A stretch of 36,156 bases of DNA from JBBQYA01 sp038209155 (GCA_038209155.1 JBBQYA010000021.1:1-36156); one strand, 5' to 3'; numbered from the stretch's first letter, positions 9,078-15,903 are shown. Numbers and translations: made by a program. Notes: generated by a model from the sequence alone, not told the origin.

Positions 9078-9600
9078 TCGTTGATTTTTGTTTTTGAAGT
9101 CGTGTAAATTGTTTGATCAAATAAAAAAGAGAAGCTAAAAAAAGCAGCAATAAAACTATTAAGCTAATATTTTTAGACTTTATAGATTTCTCTAATACTT
9201 TAATTTCCTTATTCTTGTTTTCAATAGTTGACTGAACATTGACTAAGGCTGTTTCTTGTCGTTGAATTTTAGATTCTTTATTGGCAAGTTCAAAAGTACC
9301 GTCCGTTTTTTCTGAAGTTCTTGCATCTAAAAGCTTTTTTAATTCTATAAAAATACCGTTATCTGTTCTTACAATATTTTCCAAAACCTCATTACTCCTT
9401 TTAATATCTTTCTTTGTTTGATTTCCAAAAAAACCAGTTTTGGATTCTAAACTTATTAGATAGTTTCCAAAATCATCTTTTCTTTTTTCTAACAATAAAT
9501 GAAGTTTTTCTTTTATAACTTCTGTACTATCTGAAGCTTTTAAAGTTTGATCGAAAAGAAATAAAAAGGTAAATAATAGTAGGCGAATTAAGATTTTCAT
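9061..9600 (-). CDS. Hypothetical protein with signal peptide, coiled coil and C-terminal membrane anchor
   Basis: I do not recognise this 179-residue protein. It has a hydrophobic N-terminal signal (about 1-20, ending near LKAS), a charged helical region, a likely coiled coil (about 105-143, ANKESKIQRQETALVNVQST), one membrane segment (about 145-163) and a basic tail (164-179). This arrangement suggests a periplasmic helical domain anchored in the inner membrane. The gene overlaps hflX and lies 36 bases after another small membrane protein gene, so all three are probably cotranscribed. No enzymatic motif is visible. A TTTTTT-rich lysine/asparagine codon use is the same as in the neighbours. 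Confidence 0.7.
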   Translation of the reverse strand: MKILIRLLLFTFLFLFDQTLKASDSTEVIKEKLHLLLEKRKDDFGNYLISLESKTGFFGNQTKKDIKRSNEVLENIVRTDNGIFIELKKLLDARTSEKTDGTFELANKESKIQRQETALVNVQSTIENKNKEIKVLEKSIKSKNISLIVLLLLFLASLFYLIKQFTRLQKQKSTNEKNA

Positions 9601-9636
9601 TGCTGTGATACTTCAAAGCACATGCCTAATAAGAGA

Positions 9637-10011
9637 TTAATTTCCAGCTTGTCTTTGTTTTCTTTTATCAATAAAACCAGCCACATAAAAACCCGTAGCT
9701 GCAAAACAAGTTAAACTCATCACTCCAAAAACCATTAATCTTCTATTTCTTTTTTCAAGATCTGGTTCAGTTCTTGATTTTAATGCCATTGATGCAGTCA
9801 TGATTGCAAAAACCAAAGTCAAAACAACTACCACGTGAGCAATTATTTTGTTATTGCTTTTTAATCCGGGTGTCATTGCTAATAAAATTAAACCCAATCC
9901 TACACCAATTAAAGCAGTTGGAGGACGTAGTGGATTAGAGAAATAACTAAAAAGTCCTGCACAAACAAGGACAAATGCAGTGATAAAATTAATAAGGTGT
10001 GGTTGTTTCAT
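9637..10011 (-). CDS. Hypothetical four-helix membrane protein
   Basis: This 124-residue protein has four predicted membrane helices (about 10-26, 33-47, 57-75, 91-111), a basic loop between the third and fourth (KSRTEPDLEKRNRRL) and a basic C-terminal tail (DKRKQRQAGN). It has no family signature I recognise. It is the first gene of the unit leading to hflX. A clear -7 box (TATATTTG) lies 16-23 bases before its ATG, and a terminator-like hairpin for some other transcript lies just upstream of that. Confidence 0.7.
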   Translation of the reverse strand: MKQPHLINFITAFVLVCAGLFSYFSNPLRPPTALIGVGLGLILLAMTPGLKSNNKIIAHVVVVLTLVFAIMTASMALKSRTEPDLEKRNRRLMVFGVMSLTCFAATGFYVAGFIDKRKQRQAGN

Positions 10012-10026
10012 AAATTAAATTTGATG

Positions 10027-10034
10027 CAAATATA
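10027..10034 (-). promoter_or_regulatory. Probable -7 box for the membrane protein-hflX unit
   Basis: On the minus strand TATATTTG fits TAnnTTTG exactly, with the start codon 15 bases beyond. A TTTG at the normal 19-21 bp spacing is not seen because the hairpin at 10055-10077 begins there. Confidence 0.5.
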
Positions 10035-10047
10035 CGCTATATAAAAC

Positions 10048-10077
10048 AAAAAAACTTCTCGGCAATGAACCGAGAAG
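10048..10077 (-). terminator. Orphan rho-independent terminator
   Basis: A perfect 8-bp stem (CTTCTCGG / CCGAGAAG, 7-base loop) is followed by T7 only when read on the minus strand. No gene is encoded on that strand between it and the divergent sdpA-like gene. It therefore either ends a short non-coding RNA or insulates the next promoter. Confidence 0.75.
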
Positions 10078-10185
10078 CCTAAACAAACTAAACCTAAACA
10101 CTAAATAATAAAGAAATTACACTAAGAATAAATATCCTTTCTCCGAATAAAATCTTTTGTATTAATTTACGGAGTAAGATCATTA
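10048..10185 (-). ncRNA. Candidate structured small RNA
   Basis: The 200-bp gap between the membrane-protein gene and the sdpA-like gene has no open frame. Read on the minus strand it contains a stem CTCCGTAAA / TTTATTCGGAG (10141-10174, two-base bulge), a pyrimidine/AT spacer with TTTAGGTTTAGTTTG, and then the perfect terminator hairpin with T7 at 10048-10077. The 5' end is a guess; a weak TTCCTTTG sits near 10195. This is structural inference only. The alternative is that the first stem belongs to the divergent sdpA-like leader. Confidence 0.35.
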
Positions 10186-10212
10186 AGGGTTTGCAAAGGA
10201 ATTTCAAATTAT

Positions 10213-10680
10213 ATGAAAAGGGTAAGCAGTATTTTTTTTCTGTTTTTAATAAGTATTTGGGTATTAGGAATATTCTCTATTTATTTACCTTACAAGCCAA
10301 ATACTTACATTTCTAAAAATTCTTATCAAAACTTTAAAAAAACATTTCTAAGAGGCAAATTCTTTTCATCTGATCGTATAAGTCATAAAGAATTAATTTT
10401 TTATAGGACAAAAAACAAAACGAAAAATTGGTCAGCTTTCGTCAATCCCGAATTTCAAGATTTTAAGTTGTATAAAGAATCATATTCTATTCAAAGTTTA
10501 AAAAGAAACAGATTACAGCGGTTTTTTAAATCTAATTTACCTGTTTCTAAAAATGAATTTTTAATGAATCAATTTATTTTATTAAATAAAATTGAGTCAG
10601 ACAGTGTTGAATTAATTATTGTGTCTTTATCTAAAACAGACTCCAATTTACTCTTTTATAAAAAACAATTAGTACCATGA
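10213..10680 (+). CDS. SdpA-like protein
   Basis: The 155-residue protein has one N-terminal membrane segment (about 5-24) followed by LPYKP and a soluble domain. Its segment GKFFSSDRISHKELIFYR (48-65) matches the pattern I know from SdpA proteins (aromatic FFT/S-D/N-P-R-E then YR, followed by a Trp). SdpA acts with SdpB to mature the SdpC peptide toxin in Bacillus; here the assignment rests on this motif, the size, the topology and the next gene. Its stop overlaps the start of the SdpB-like gene by ATGA, so translation is probably coupled. No SdpC-like toxin precursor is visible nearby. Function beyond family membership is unknown. Confidence 0.6.
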   Translation: MKRVSSIFFLFLISIWVLGIFSIYLPYKPNTYISKNSYQNFKKTFLRGKFFSSDRISHKELIFYRTKNKTKNWSAFVNPEFQDFKLYKESYSIQSLKRNRLQRFFKSNLPVSKNEFLMNQFILLNKIESDSVELIIVSLSKTDSNLLFYKKQLVP

Positions 10681-11561
10681 GTTGGCTAGATAAACTAACC
10701 AATTATTTTGGTAAAAGACCTAATGGAAAATCAATTTTATATTTTAGATATGCTATTTATTTTATTTTAATTTTTAGAATATTTTGGCTTTTCCCCATTA
10801 ATTCTAATTTAATAATCATTCACCAAATCACTAGTGATCAATCTTTTGAATTGACTAATTTTCTTATTCAACCTATTTTTTACTTGCTAAATAATGCAAT
10901 TACTATTCAGCAATTTTTTATGTTAAGTTTATTAATTATCGTTTTAGCAATTTATAAAGGGCATTCAATTTTATTGGCTATTTTACTTTTTATTATTTCA
11001 TTATTTTTAAATGAATTGAGCAAACCCATCATAAATGGTGGCGATAGAATGCATTGTCTTTTATTATTTGTAAATATTTTTTTCTTCACAAACAATAAAT
11101 TTTATACTTATGATTTTCGATTTAGATTGCATAATTTTTTCCTTTTAGGAATAAAAATTCATATTTGTATTTTCTATTTTATTTCTGGTTTGGATAAATT
11201 AATGGATCCAAAATGGCTAAATGGAGAAGCTTTGCAGACGGTTTCTAGTCTTTCAGAATATGCTGTAAACGGTTTTCAAAATCTGAATAATTTGTACCTT
11301 TTAACTTTTTTAAGTTGGGCTACAATAGTATTCGAACTATCTTTTGGGATTCTTATTTGGTTTAAATTAGTTCGATTTTGGGTTTTGATAACAGGAATTA
11401 TTTTTCACCTTTTCATAGCGATATTTTTAAGTCTTCCAGATTTTAGTTTAGTTATGCTATCTAGCTATTTACTATTTTATTCTATAAATCCTAAACAATT
11501 CAAAATGGATAAAACCAAAAAACCCGCTCTTTCAAGCGGGCTTTCCGTTCCTAATAATTGA
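10677..11561 (+). CDS. SdpB-like HTTM-family membrane protein
   Basis: This 294-residue polytopic protein (about six to eight helices) fits the HTTM family, related to vitamin K-dependent gamma-carboxylase, and within it the SdpB branch. It has NGGDRMHCLLLF (120-131), comparable to the SdpB DGGD element. FYFISGLDKLMDPKWLNGEAL (166-186) follows, in which K174 falls where the carboxylase active-site Lys lies. RFWVLITGIIFHLFIAIF is the late His-containing helix. SdpB is required with SdpA to process SdpC in Bacillus. The gene overlaps the SdpA-like gene by four bases. Its last codons include a terminator hairpin. No toxin gene is next to it, so the substrate is open. Confidence 0.75.
   Translation: MSWLDKLTNYFGKRPNGKSILYFRYAIYFILIFRIFWLFPINSNLIIIHQITSDQSFELTNFLIQPIFYLLNNAITIQQFFMLSLLIIVLAIYKGHSILLAILLFIISLFLNELSKPIINGGDRMHCLLLFVNIFFFTNNKFYTYDFRFRLHNFFLLGIKIHICIFYFISGLDKLMDPKWLNGEALQTVSSLSEYAVNGFQNLNNLYLLTFLSWATIVFELSFGILIWFKLVRFWVLITGIIFHLFIAIFLSLPDFSLVMLSSYLLFYSINPKQFKMDKTKKPALSSGLSVPNN
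11517..11544. terminator. Terminator overlapping the end of the SdpB-like gene
   Basis: CCCGCT-CTTTCA-AGCGGG (11523-11540) is preceded by A6 and followed by CTTT. Read on the minus strand the stem is followed by T6, so it best ends the tRNA-like transcript; on the plus strand it is weaker. It lies inside the last 15 codons of the SdpB-like gene. Confidence 0.8.
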
Positions 11562-11577
11562 CCAAATTAACCTAAAG

Positions 11578-11690
11578 CTGTAGGGGAAGGAGTCGAACCC
11601 TCACGAAGTAGTTAATGTAAGAAATCTTACCTTTTCTGAACCTTCGCCACCGAGACAAGGAGGTGTGTCTGCCAATTTCACCACCCTACA
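11578..11690 (-). tRNA. Atypical 113-nt type II tRNA-like gene (Leu-type D arm)
   Basis: On the minus strand it folds with acceptor TGTAGGG/CCCTACA, T8-G9, a three-pair D stem GTG/CAC enclosing AAATTGGCAGA (a tRNA-Leu D loop with A14 and GG), and T arm GAGGG-TTCGACT-CCTTC. A15-T48 pairing is kept. The anticodon arm is odd: CCTCC/GGTGG has a T-T mismatch and the loop is TTGTCTC. That would give anticodon GUC (Asp) with U37, not a Leu anticodon. The variable region is 44 nt, closed by CGAAG/CTTCG and carrying an inner GTAAG-ATTT-CTTAC hairpin. Discriminator G73; no encoded CCA. It has a consensus promoter and a terminator. It may be an expressed tRNA-derived regulator, a decayed tRNA or a tRNA with unusual decoding; I cannot assign the amino acid. 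Confidence 0.75.
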
Positions 11691-11731
11691 ATTTTTTATT
11701 ATCAATAGGCAACGATTTGCTTTTGATATAA

Positions 11732-11763
11732 CAAATGTAAAGTACTTGCCTATACGTTGCAAA
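11732..11763 (-). promoter_or_regulatory. Promoter of the tRNA-like gene
   Basis: On the minus strand TTTG (11763-11760), 20 bases, then TACATTTG (11739-11732) gives a textbook Bacteroidota housekeeping promoter. Transcription would start near 11725, about 35 bases before the tRNA-like 5' end. Inverted pairs AGGCAA/TTGCCT and GCAACG/CGTTGC flank the core. Confidence 0.75.
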
Positions 11764-11836
11764 TATTTTAGTAAAATAATTTAATTATTATAATTATTGT
11801 AATATATTTATAAAAAAAATATAATTACTGAAAATC

Positions 11837-12322
11837 ATGAACGAAAAACATCTTTCAAATTTAGATATTGATAAATTGGATCTACAGATTTTAAGCATAC
11901 TTATGCGAAATGCAATGACACCCTTTACAGAAATTGCTAAAGAACTCATCATTTCTGGCGGAACTGTGCATGTTCGAATGAAGAAACTGGAAGAATTAGG
12001 AATCGTAAAAGGTTCAAATCTCGTAGTCAACCCATCCTTTTTAGGATTTGATATTTGTGCTTTTCTTGGAATATTCTTGGAGAAAGGTTTTTATTATCAC
12101 GATGCTGTGGATAAAATGAGGCAGATAAAAGAAGTAGTTGAGCTTCATTATTGCACGGGTAGCTACAGTATGTTTGCAAAAATAATTTGCAGAGATACCA
12201 ACCATTTGCGCGAAGTTTTGAACGAAAAAATTCAAGCAATAGAGGGAATCTCTCGAACAGAAACTTTTATCTCTCTAGAAGAAAGTATTAGAAGACAAAT
12301 TACTTTAATTGATAATGGATAA
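11837..12322 (+). CDS. Lrp/AsnC family transcriptional regulator
   Basis: The 161-residue protein has an N-terminal winged helix-turn-helix (about 12-62, DLQILSILMRNAMTPFTEIA, then GGTVHVRMKKLEELGIV). A C-terminal RAM/effector domain follows (about 75-150, with the GSYSMFAKIIC-type loop that binds amino acid effectors at the dimer interface). Members regulate amino acid metabolism or respond to nutritional state. Its target is not evident: neighbours are a tRNA-like gene and the convergent efp gene, whose stop lies 5 bases away. The upstream 75 bp are extremely AT-rich, typical of Lrp-type autoregulatory regions; autoregulation is inferred. Confidence 0.92.
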   Translation: MNEKHLSNLDIDKLDLQILSILMRNAMTPFTEIAKELIISGGTVHVRMKKLEELGIVKGSNLVVNPSFLGFDICAFLGIFLEKGFYYHDAVDKMRQIKEVVELHYCTGSYSMFAKIICRDTNHLREVLNEKIQAIEGISRTETFISLEESIRRQITLIDNG

Positions 12323-12327
12323 AGAGT

Positions 12328-12888
12328 TTATTTTACTCTTTCTACATACGCTCCAGTTCTCGTATCAATCTTAATTCGCTCTCCAGTATTTACAAAAAGT
12401 GGAACCTTAATTTCTGCACCAGTTTCTAACGTTGCATTTTTCATCACGTTATTCACTGTATCGCCTTTTACGCCTGGTTCGGTATAACTTATTTCTAATT
12501 CTACATGGTTGGGAGCTTCTGCACCTAAAGGCTCTTCACTTTCAAAAGAAATTTGAACTTGCATTCCTTCTTTCAAAAATTTAGCAGCATCACCAAAAAG
12601 AATTCGATCAATATTGATTTGATCAAAAGTTTCATTATCCATACATACAAAAGTTTCTCCCTCTGGATATAAATATTGATAGTCTTTTACCTCTACTCGA
12701 GCAATCGTTACATCTTCATCTGCCCGGAAACGATACTCAACCAATTTATTAGTTTTTACATTTCTCATTTTGGCTTGGTAAAATGCTCTCAAATTTCCTG
12801 GTGTGCGGTGTTGACATTCCACTACAGTTAGAAGTTCGCCATTGAAACGAATAAAATTTCCTGATTTAAGATCGGATGGTTTTGACAT
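12328..12888 (-). CDS. efp: Translation elongation factor P
   Basis: EF-P relieves ribosomes stalled on polyproline. The 186 residues show the three-domain layout: KOW-like domain I (1-65), OB domains II and III, with EPGVKGDTVNN and the C-terminal signature IKVPLFVNTGERIKIDTRTGAYVERV. The tip loop that enters the peptidyl-transferase centre reads HRTPGNLRAF (27-36), so the residue at the E. coli K34 position is N32 rather than the lysine that is beta-lysylated. I recall this TPGN form in some Bacteroidota. It is the last gene of the lipid A cluster, 50 bases after the ABC ATPase, and converges on the Lrp gene. Confidence 0.93.
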   Translation of the reverse strand: MSKPSDLKSGNFIRFNGELLTVVECQHRTPGNLRAFYQAKMRNVKTNKLVEYRFRADEDVTIARVEVKDYQYLYPEGETFVCMDNETFDQINIDRILFGDAAKFLKEGMQVQISFESEEPLGAEAPNHVELEISYTEPGVKGDTVNNVMKNATLETGAEIKVPLFVNTGERIKIDTRTGAYVERVK

Positions 12889-12938
12889 AAAAAATTAGTG
12901 TGTTTCGGGCAAATATAAATGAAATATGCTTTTAAACC

Positions 12939-13562
12939 CTATGCTTCCTTAAAATCAGAAATTTGTATTTGATGAGTACAAAATTCATATTCTTGAGTTT
13001 GATTTGACGAAATAATGACTAATCTATCCTTTGTCCATTTTTCCATCATCTGCTGATACCATAAAATTCCAGCTTGATCCAAATTAGTGCAAGGTTCATC
13101 TAAAAGTAAAACGGGGGTATCGCTGAATAGGGCTAAAATAACTTTTACCCTCTGTTTCATGCCTGATGAAAATGTTTTTAAACTTCTGTTTTTGAATTTT
13201 TGTAGATTTATTTCTTCCAACAAAAGCTCTAAATTTGTATTCGGAAGATATTTTTTGAACTTAAAATGAAATTCAATAATTTCTAAAAGTGTAAATTCTT
13301 CTATTAATTCTAAATAAGGTGCACAAAGACTTATGCTCTTAAAAAAATTTTCAGGTTCAATGATTTGACCATTTTCTTGATAGGTTATTTCACCATTTGT
13401 GGGTGTAATATTTCCGGCTAATACTTGCAATAAAGTAGATTTTCCTGAACCATTTGCACCCAATATTGCATAGCGAAAGTTTCCAGTAAAACTCATACTT
13501 AAATTTCTGAATATCCACTCATGCTGGAATCGCTTAGCAATATTGTGAAGTTCTATGGTCAA
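12939..13562 (-). CDS. ABC transporter ATP-binding protein
   Basis: This is a 207-residue single nucleotide-binding domain: Walker A GANGSGKST (35-43), a Q-loop region near 85, signature FSSGMKQR near 130, Walker B VLLLDEPCTNLD and a final N-Q switch in SSNQTQEYEF where His is usual. No membrane partner is encoded next to it, so it must pair with a permease elsewhere or act as a soluble ATPase. It lies 16 bases after lpxA and 50 before efp, in the lipid A cluster, which may hint at envelope or cytochrome-maturation type transport. The short size and CcmA-like layout fit an exporter subunit. Substrate unknown. Confidence 0.88.
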   Translation of the reverse strand: MTIELHNIAKRFQHEWIFRNLSMSFTGNFRYAILGANGSGKSTLLQVLAGNITPTNGEITYQENGQIIEPENFFKSISLCAPYLELIEEFTLLEIIEFHFKFKKYLPNTNLELLLEEINLQKFKNRSLKTFSSGMKQRVKVILALFSDTPVLLLDEPCTNLDQAGILWYQQMMEKWTKDRLVIISSNQTQEYEFCTHQIQISDFKEA

Positions 13563-13578
13563 GAAATAATTGCTTAAG

Positions 13579-14364
13579 TTATGATTGGTGAGAAAATCCT
13601 TTCATAATCCCTCTATTAGAGTTTCTCACAAAATTTACAATTTCATCTCGTTCTTCTGATGCTGGCATTTCTGCTTCAATTAATTCTAAGGCTTGAGAAT
13701 TATTTAATTTCCTCATAAAGAGAATTCGATAAATATCTTGAATTTGCGCAATTTTTTCGGAGTTGAAACCCCTTCTTCGAAGTCCAACCGAATTAATTCC
13801 TACAAAAGCCAACGGTTCTCTTCCTGCTTTAGTAAAAGGTGGAACATCTTTACGAATAAGGGAACCTCCAGAAATCATCACATGCGAACCAATAGAAACA
13901 AACTGGTGGACTGCAGATAAACCGCCAACAATTGCAAAATCATCAATCGTTACATGTCCAGCCAATTGTACAGTATTTGCCAAAATGCAATTATTACCAA
14001 TCAAACAATCGTGCGCTATGTGAACATAAGCCATTATTAAGCAATTATTGCCAATTTTAGTTTCGCCTCTGTCTATAGTTCCTCTATTTACAGTAGCACA
14101 CTCGCGAATGGTACAATGATCTCCAATAATGGTTAACGTTTTCTCGCCGCCAAATTTTAAATCTTGTGGAATGGCAGAAATTACTGCGCCTGGAAAAATC
14201 CGACAATTTTTCCCAATTCTTGCACCTTCCATGATTGTTACGTTAGAACCTATCCAAGTTCCTTCTCCAATTTCCACATTTTTATGGATAGTAGAAAACG
14301 GATCAATAACTACATTATCGGCAATTCTACTTTCAGGATGAATATATGCTAAGGTCTGAATCAT
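13579..14364 (-). CDS. lpxA: Acyl-ACP--UDP-N-acetylglucosamine O-acyltransferase
   Basis: LpxA transfers a 3-hydroxyacyl chain from ACP to UDP-GlcNAc, the first step of lipid A synthesis. The 261 residues begin with left-handed hexapeptide repeats (about 5-180) and end in a helical domain (195-261). The active-site block HIAHDCLIGNN carries H118, matching E. coli H125. GGLSAVHQFVSIGSH and the AFVGINSVGLRRRGF segment are diagnostic. It overlaps lpxC-fabZ by ATGA, so translation is coupled. The length is standard and no residue is missing. Confidence 0.97.
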   Translation of the reverse strand: MIQTLAYIHPESRIADNVVIDPFSTIHKNVEIGEGTWIGSNVTIMEGARIGKNCRIFPGAVISAIPQDLKFGGEKTLTIIGDHCTIRECATVNRGTIDRGETKIGNNCLIMAYVHIAHDCLIGNNCILANTVQLAGHVTIDDFAIVGGLSAVHQFVSIGSHVMISGGSLIRKDVPPFTKAGREPLAFVGINSVGLRRRGFNSEKIAQIQDIYRILFMRKLNNSQALELIEAEMPASEERDEIVNFVRNSNRGIMKGFSHQS

Positions 14365-15758
14365 ATAGTTTTCCTCACTATTTGAGCCATCATTTCTGAT
14401 TCCATTACAATTTTATCACCCACATAAGCTACTCCTTTCATTTGGCAAATTCCGCGTCTGATAGGAGCAATTAGATCACAACGAATAATGATAGTATCTC
14501 CTGGAAGCACCTTATCTTTAAATCTGGTGTTATCAATTTTCATAAAATATGTCCAATAATTTTCAGGATCTGGAACCGTATTTAAAACTAAAATTCCTCC
14601 AGTTTGTGCCATCGCTTCTACTTGCAAAACTCCCGGCATTACAGGATTTCCTGGGAAATGACCTTTGAAAAACTCTTCATTCATAGTTACATTTTTCAAT
14701 CCAACTACATGTGTTTGAGACAATTCTAAAATCTTATCAATTAATAAAAAAGGTTGCCGATGAGGTAAAATTTTACTTATTTCATTGATGTCGTAATAAG
14801 GTTTAATATTTGGATTATAAAGAGGTACACCTTTTCTGGACTTTTCTTTTTTAATTAATGCTTTAATTTTTTTAGCGAAAGCAACATTTGCTGCATGGCC
14901 AGGTCTAGCCGCCATTATTTGCCCTTTTAATGGCATTCCAATCAATGCTAAATCTCCTACAACATCCAATAATTTATGTCTGGCTGGCTCATTCTGATGG
15001 CGTAAACTTATATTATTTAAAATTCCTTCTTTGGCTACTTCTATTTTTGGTCGGTTAAATAATTTGGCTAATTTTTCTAATTCTGCGTCCGTAATTACTT
15101 TGTCGACTACTACAATTGCATTATTTAAGTCTCCACCTTTAATCAAGTTATTGGCAACTAGTGCTTCTAATTCATGCAGAAAACAAAAAGTTCTGGAAGA
15201 AGCAATTTCTTTTTTGAAATCACTCATGGTTAAAATGGTAGCGTGTTGGCTCCCCAATACAGGAGAATTATAATCTACCATTACCGTCACTCGATAGTCA
15301 TCTTGCGGCATCGCAATCATTTCTACTCCTCTTTCTGGTTCAGCGTATCGTATAACTTGTTGAATATTATAATATTCTCTATCTGTCTCTTGGTCTACAA
15401 AACCCGCCTTTTCCAATGCCTCTATGAACTGGATAGAGCTGCCATCCATTATAGGTGCTTCTGGAGCATCCAATTCAATCAATACATTATCTAATTCTAA
15501 TCCAGCCAGAGCTGCTAAAGTATGTTCAATTGTGGATACGCTACCTCCGTCTTGTTCTATGGTAGTTCCTCTAGAAGTATCGGTAACTAAATCCGCATCT
15601 GCATCTATAGTTGGCTGATGGGGAAGATCAATCCTTTTAAATTTATATCCGTGATTGTCTGGTGCTGGCTTAAAAGTAATAGTCACACTTTTACCGGTGT
15701 GTAGACCCACGCCAGACAAAGAAACAGGGTTTTTTATCGTTTTTTGTTTAACATTCAT
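14361..15758 (-). CDS. lpxC-fabZ: Bifunctional UDP-3-O-acyl-N-acetylglucosamine deacetylase / 3-hydroxyacyl-ACP dehydratase
   Basis: The 465-residue protein fuses two enzymes. Residues 1-305 are LpxC, the zinc deacetylase that commits to lipid A: H79 in STIEHT, H261 and D265 in ARHKLLDVVGDL, and H288 (catalytic acid/base) in RPGHAAN. Residues about 320-465 are FabZ, the hotdog dehydratase of fatty acid elongation, with HFPGNPVMPGVLQVEAMAQ (H367, E381). This fusion is a recognised Bacteroidota trait. It would tie the 3-hydroxyacyl-ACP branch point to lipid A flux. It is followed by lpxA with a 4-base overlap and preceded, across 145 bp containing a small hairpin, by lpxD. Confidence 0.97.
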   Translation of the reverse strand: MNVKQKTIKNPVSLSGVGLHTGKSVTITFKPAPDNHGYKFKRIDLPHQPTIDADADLVTDTSRGTTIEQDGGSVSTIEHTLAALAGLELDNVLIELDAPEAPIMDGSSIQFIEALEKAGFVDQETDREYYNIQQVIRYAEPERGVEMIAMPQDDYRVTVMVDYNSPVLGSQHATILTMSDFKKEIASSRTFCFLHELEALVANNLIKGGDLNNAIVVVDKVITDAELEKLAKLFNRPKIEVAKEGILNNISLRHQNEPARHKLLDVVGDLALIGMPLKGQIMAARPGHAANVAFAKKIKALIKKEKSRKGVPLYNPNIKPYYDINEISKILPHRQPFLLIDKILELSQTHVVGLKNVTMNEEFFKGHFPGNPVMPGVLQVEAMAQTGGILVLNTVPDPENYWTYFMKIDNTRFKDKVLPGDTIIIRCDLIAPIRRGICQMKGVAYVGDKIVMESEMMAQIVRKTI

Positions 15759-15823
15759 AAGAATTTTGCCAAGATTGCGGCAAGAAATAAGTTGATTTTT
15801 GGTAAAACAACAAAAAAAACCCT

Positions 15824-15840
15824 AAAAAGGCAAGTTTGCC
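15824..15840 (-). terminator. Weak hairpin with T-run between lpxD and lpxC-fabZ
   Basis: GGCAA-AC-TTGCC followed by T5 on the minus strand lies between lpxD and lpxC-fabZ. The stem is only 4-5 bp, so it is at most a partial terminator or attenuator. A TTTG followed 21 bases later by TATTTCTTG may restart transcription for lpxC. Confidence 0.35.
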
Positions 15841-15903
15841 TATGCGAAAAATCTAATAAATGTATAGTTTAGATTCAATAGCATAAAAATAACGTAAAAA
15901 GAT

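Noticed and set aside
11578..11690. Reading the tRNA-like gene as an ordinary tRNA-Leu
   Set aside because: No position of the anticodon loop gives a Leu anticodon (all have A35); the loop contains no A at all.
11706..11760. Inverted repeats AGGCAA/TTGCCT and GCAACG/CGTTGC around the tRNA-like promoter
   Set aside because: Short and overlapping the promoter core; could be an operator but may be chance in AT-rich DNA, so only mentioned with the promoter.
12027..12239. Open frame of 70 codons on the minus strand inside the Lrp gene
   Set aside because: Shadow of the well-supported Lrp/AsnC gene; no domain, no promoter.
13738..14352. Several plus-strand open frames opposite lpxA
   Set aside because: They mirror the lpxA hexapeptide repeats and have no protein-like composition or family match.
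15031..15618. Plus-strand open frames opposite lpxC-fabZ
   Set aside because: Antisense shadows of a gene with clear catalytic motifs in the other frame.
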